Below, piece after piece: positions 63,070-64,000 of a stretch of DNA of 64,000 bases. The translations under genes and the position numbers were made by a program. The notes under the pieces are model-generated. The model made no database searches, was not told the origin of the DNA, and worked only from the letters and a program-made list of their open reading frames with translations. Source of the stretch: Sinorhizobium terangae (GTDB lineage Bacteria > Pseudomonadota > Alphaproteobacteria > Rhizobiales > Rhizobiaceae); NCBI RefSeq assembly GCF_029714365.1, contig NZ_CP121659.1, positions 2,294,001 to 2,358,000 on the forward strand. The letters are read 5' to 3'. How positions within the stretch are numbered: position 1 is the stretch's first letter; every line of letters begins with the position of its first letter.

Positions 63070-64000
63070 ATGACCACCCCTCCCCGCTCCCTCGACCGGC
63101 TGATCCGCCCGCACTCCATCGCCGTCTTCGGCGGCAAGGAGGCGCGTCGCGTCATCGAACAATGCGACAAGATGGGCTTTGCCGGCGAGATCTGGCCGGT
63201 CCACCCGCGCGAAGACGAGATTCTCGGCCGCCGCTGCTATCGCTCGGTGGCGGACCTGCCGGATGCGCCGGACGCCTCCTTCGTCGGCGTCAACCGGGCG
63301 CTGACGATCGAGATCATCCGCGATCTGGCAGCACGCGGCGCCGGCGGCGCCGTCTGCTATGCTTCGGGCTTCCGAGAGGCAGCCGGCGAGCTTGCCGACG
63401 GCAACGATATGCAGGAGGCGCTCGTTGCCGCCGCCGGCGACATGCCGATCGTCGGGCCTAATTGCTATGGCTTCATCAACATGCTCGACGGCGCCCTGCT
63501 CTGGCCGGACCAGCACGGCATGCTGCGCGTCGAGCGCGGCGTGGCGATCCTCACGCAGTCCTCGAATATCGCCTGCAACATCTCCATGCAGACGCGCGGG
63601 CTGCCGCTCGCCTATGTCATGACCGCCGGCAACCAGGCGCAGACGGGGCTCTCCGACATCGCCTGCGCTGTGCTCGAGGACCCGCGCGTCACCGCCGTCG
63701 GCCTCCACATCGAGGGCTTCGACAGCATCGAGGCGCTGGAACGACTGGCGATCCGCGCGCGGGACCTGCGCAAACCCGTCGTGACGCTGAAGGTCGGCAA
63801 GTCGGAGGCCGCGCAACTTGCGACCGTCTCCCACACCGCCTCGCTCGCCGGCAACGACCGCGTCTCTTCGGCACTGCTTGCCCGCCTCGGCATCGGCCGG
63901 GTCGACACGCTGCCCGAGCTCCTCGAAACGCTGAAACTCCTGCATCTTCACGGCCCGCTTGCGAGCGCCGACATTTCCTCGATGAGCTGCTCTGGCGGCG
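63070..64000 (+). CDS. NDP-forming acyl-CoA synthetase-like protein, 3'-truncated by window
   Basis: First 310 residues of an acetate-CoA ligase (ADP-forming)-type protein. N-terminal CoA-binding Rossmann domain: LDRLIRPHSIAVFGGKEARRVIEQCDKMGFAGEIWPVHP (about 8-46), then PIVGPNCYGFINM (about 129-141), SQSSNIACNISMQTRG-like GITQSS region (about 161-180), and SHTASLAGNDRV (about 256-267), the family's His-Thr-x-x-Leu-Ala-Gly motif. Full proteins are near 700 residues, so the ATP-grasp half lies beyond the window. In this operon it should activate gamma-butyrobetaine or crotonobetaine with CoA (inference), in place of the AMP-forming CaiC. Start ATG at 63070. Confidence 0.85.
   Translation, partial: MTTPPRSLDRLIRPHSIAVFGGKEARRVIEQCDKMGFAGEIWPVHPREDEILGRRCYRSVADLPDAPDASFVGVNRALTIEIIRDLAARGAGGAVCYASGFREAAGELADGNDMQEALVAAAGDMPIVGPNCYGFINMLDGALLWPDQHGMLRVERGVAILTQSSNIACNISMQTRGLPLAYVMTAGNQAQTGLSDIACAVLEDPRVTAVGLHIEGFDSIEALERLAIRARDLRKPVVTLKVGKSEAAQLATVSHTASLAGNDRVSSALLARLGIGRVDTLPELLETLKLLHLHGPLASADISSMSCSGG

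Overview
The window is a dense, high-GC chromosomal segment from an alphaproteobacterium of the Rhizobiaceae, most like Sinorhizobium/Ensifer. The evidence is a RibH2-type lumazine synthase behind an FMN riboswitch, a BtaA/BtaB betaine-lipid pair, an ArsR-methyltransferase regulator next to metF, a carnitine dehydrogenase-thioesterase fusion beside a BKACE enzyme, RirA-type iron-responsive operator spacing, and several families of rhizobial intergenic palindromic repeats. I see no tRNA, rRNA, CRISPR array, phage gene or transposase.

Layout. 1-10 kb: PPi-dependent phosphofructokinase (5' end outside the window), LysE-type exporter, lipoprotein lytic transglycosylase, serine hydrolase, btaA-btaB, GH25 lysozyme-like lipoprotein, MltB-type transglycosylase and an EamA exporter. 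10-19.5 kb: a 25-residue membrane peptide, a regulator-metF operon with a perfect 20-bp palindromic operator, ettA, an RNase T2 homologue with a degenerate second active-site segment, a lipase-like hydrolase with an EamA exporter, and a TPP enzyme. 19.5-25 kb: a CX5R phosphatase-like protein, a DUF4432 protein, an L,D-transpeptidase, a PuuB-like FAD oxidoreductase and an orphan ParA. 25-37 kb: a minus-strand operon resembling a gamma-glutamyl-amine (Puu-like) catabolic pathway, with an N-formylglutamate amidohydrolase-family protein where PuuD would be expected. It faces an RpiR regulator and a polyamine-type ABC importer across two matching dyads. 37-43 kb: riboswitch-ribH2, AraC regulator plus TonB siderophore receptor with an IRO box, LtrA, and a LuxR regulator.

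43-64 kb reads as a quaternary-ammonium (betaine) catabolic island and is the most interesting part. A LuxR regulator faces an ABC importer of the spermidine/putrescine type plus an SDR. Next is a minus-strand operon whose enzymes match, step by step, the route from ergothioneine to glutamate: a HAL-fold lyase lacking the MIO tripeptide (ergothionase candidate), hydantoinase-type amidohydrolase, N-carbamoyl-amino-acid hydrolase, DUF917/thiohydantoin desulfurase, and a urocanase homologue that has lost the catalytic cysteine (thiourocanate hydratase candidate). It is divergent from a LysR-type regulator with two tandem DNA-binding domains. Immediately beyond lies a carnitine/gamma-butyrobetaine pathway: GATase-AraC regulator, BKACE, carnitine dehydrogenase-thioesterase fusion, acyl-CoA dehydrogenase and an NDP-forming acyl-CoA synthetase cut by the window end. 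The first branch would release trimethylamine and glutamate; the second would yield acetoacetate and glycine betaine.

Annotation rests on reading motifs by eye. No database search was run, so substrate assignments are inferences from motifs and gene context.
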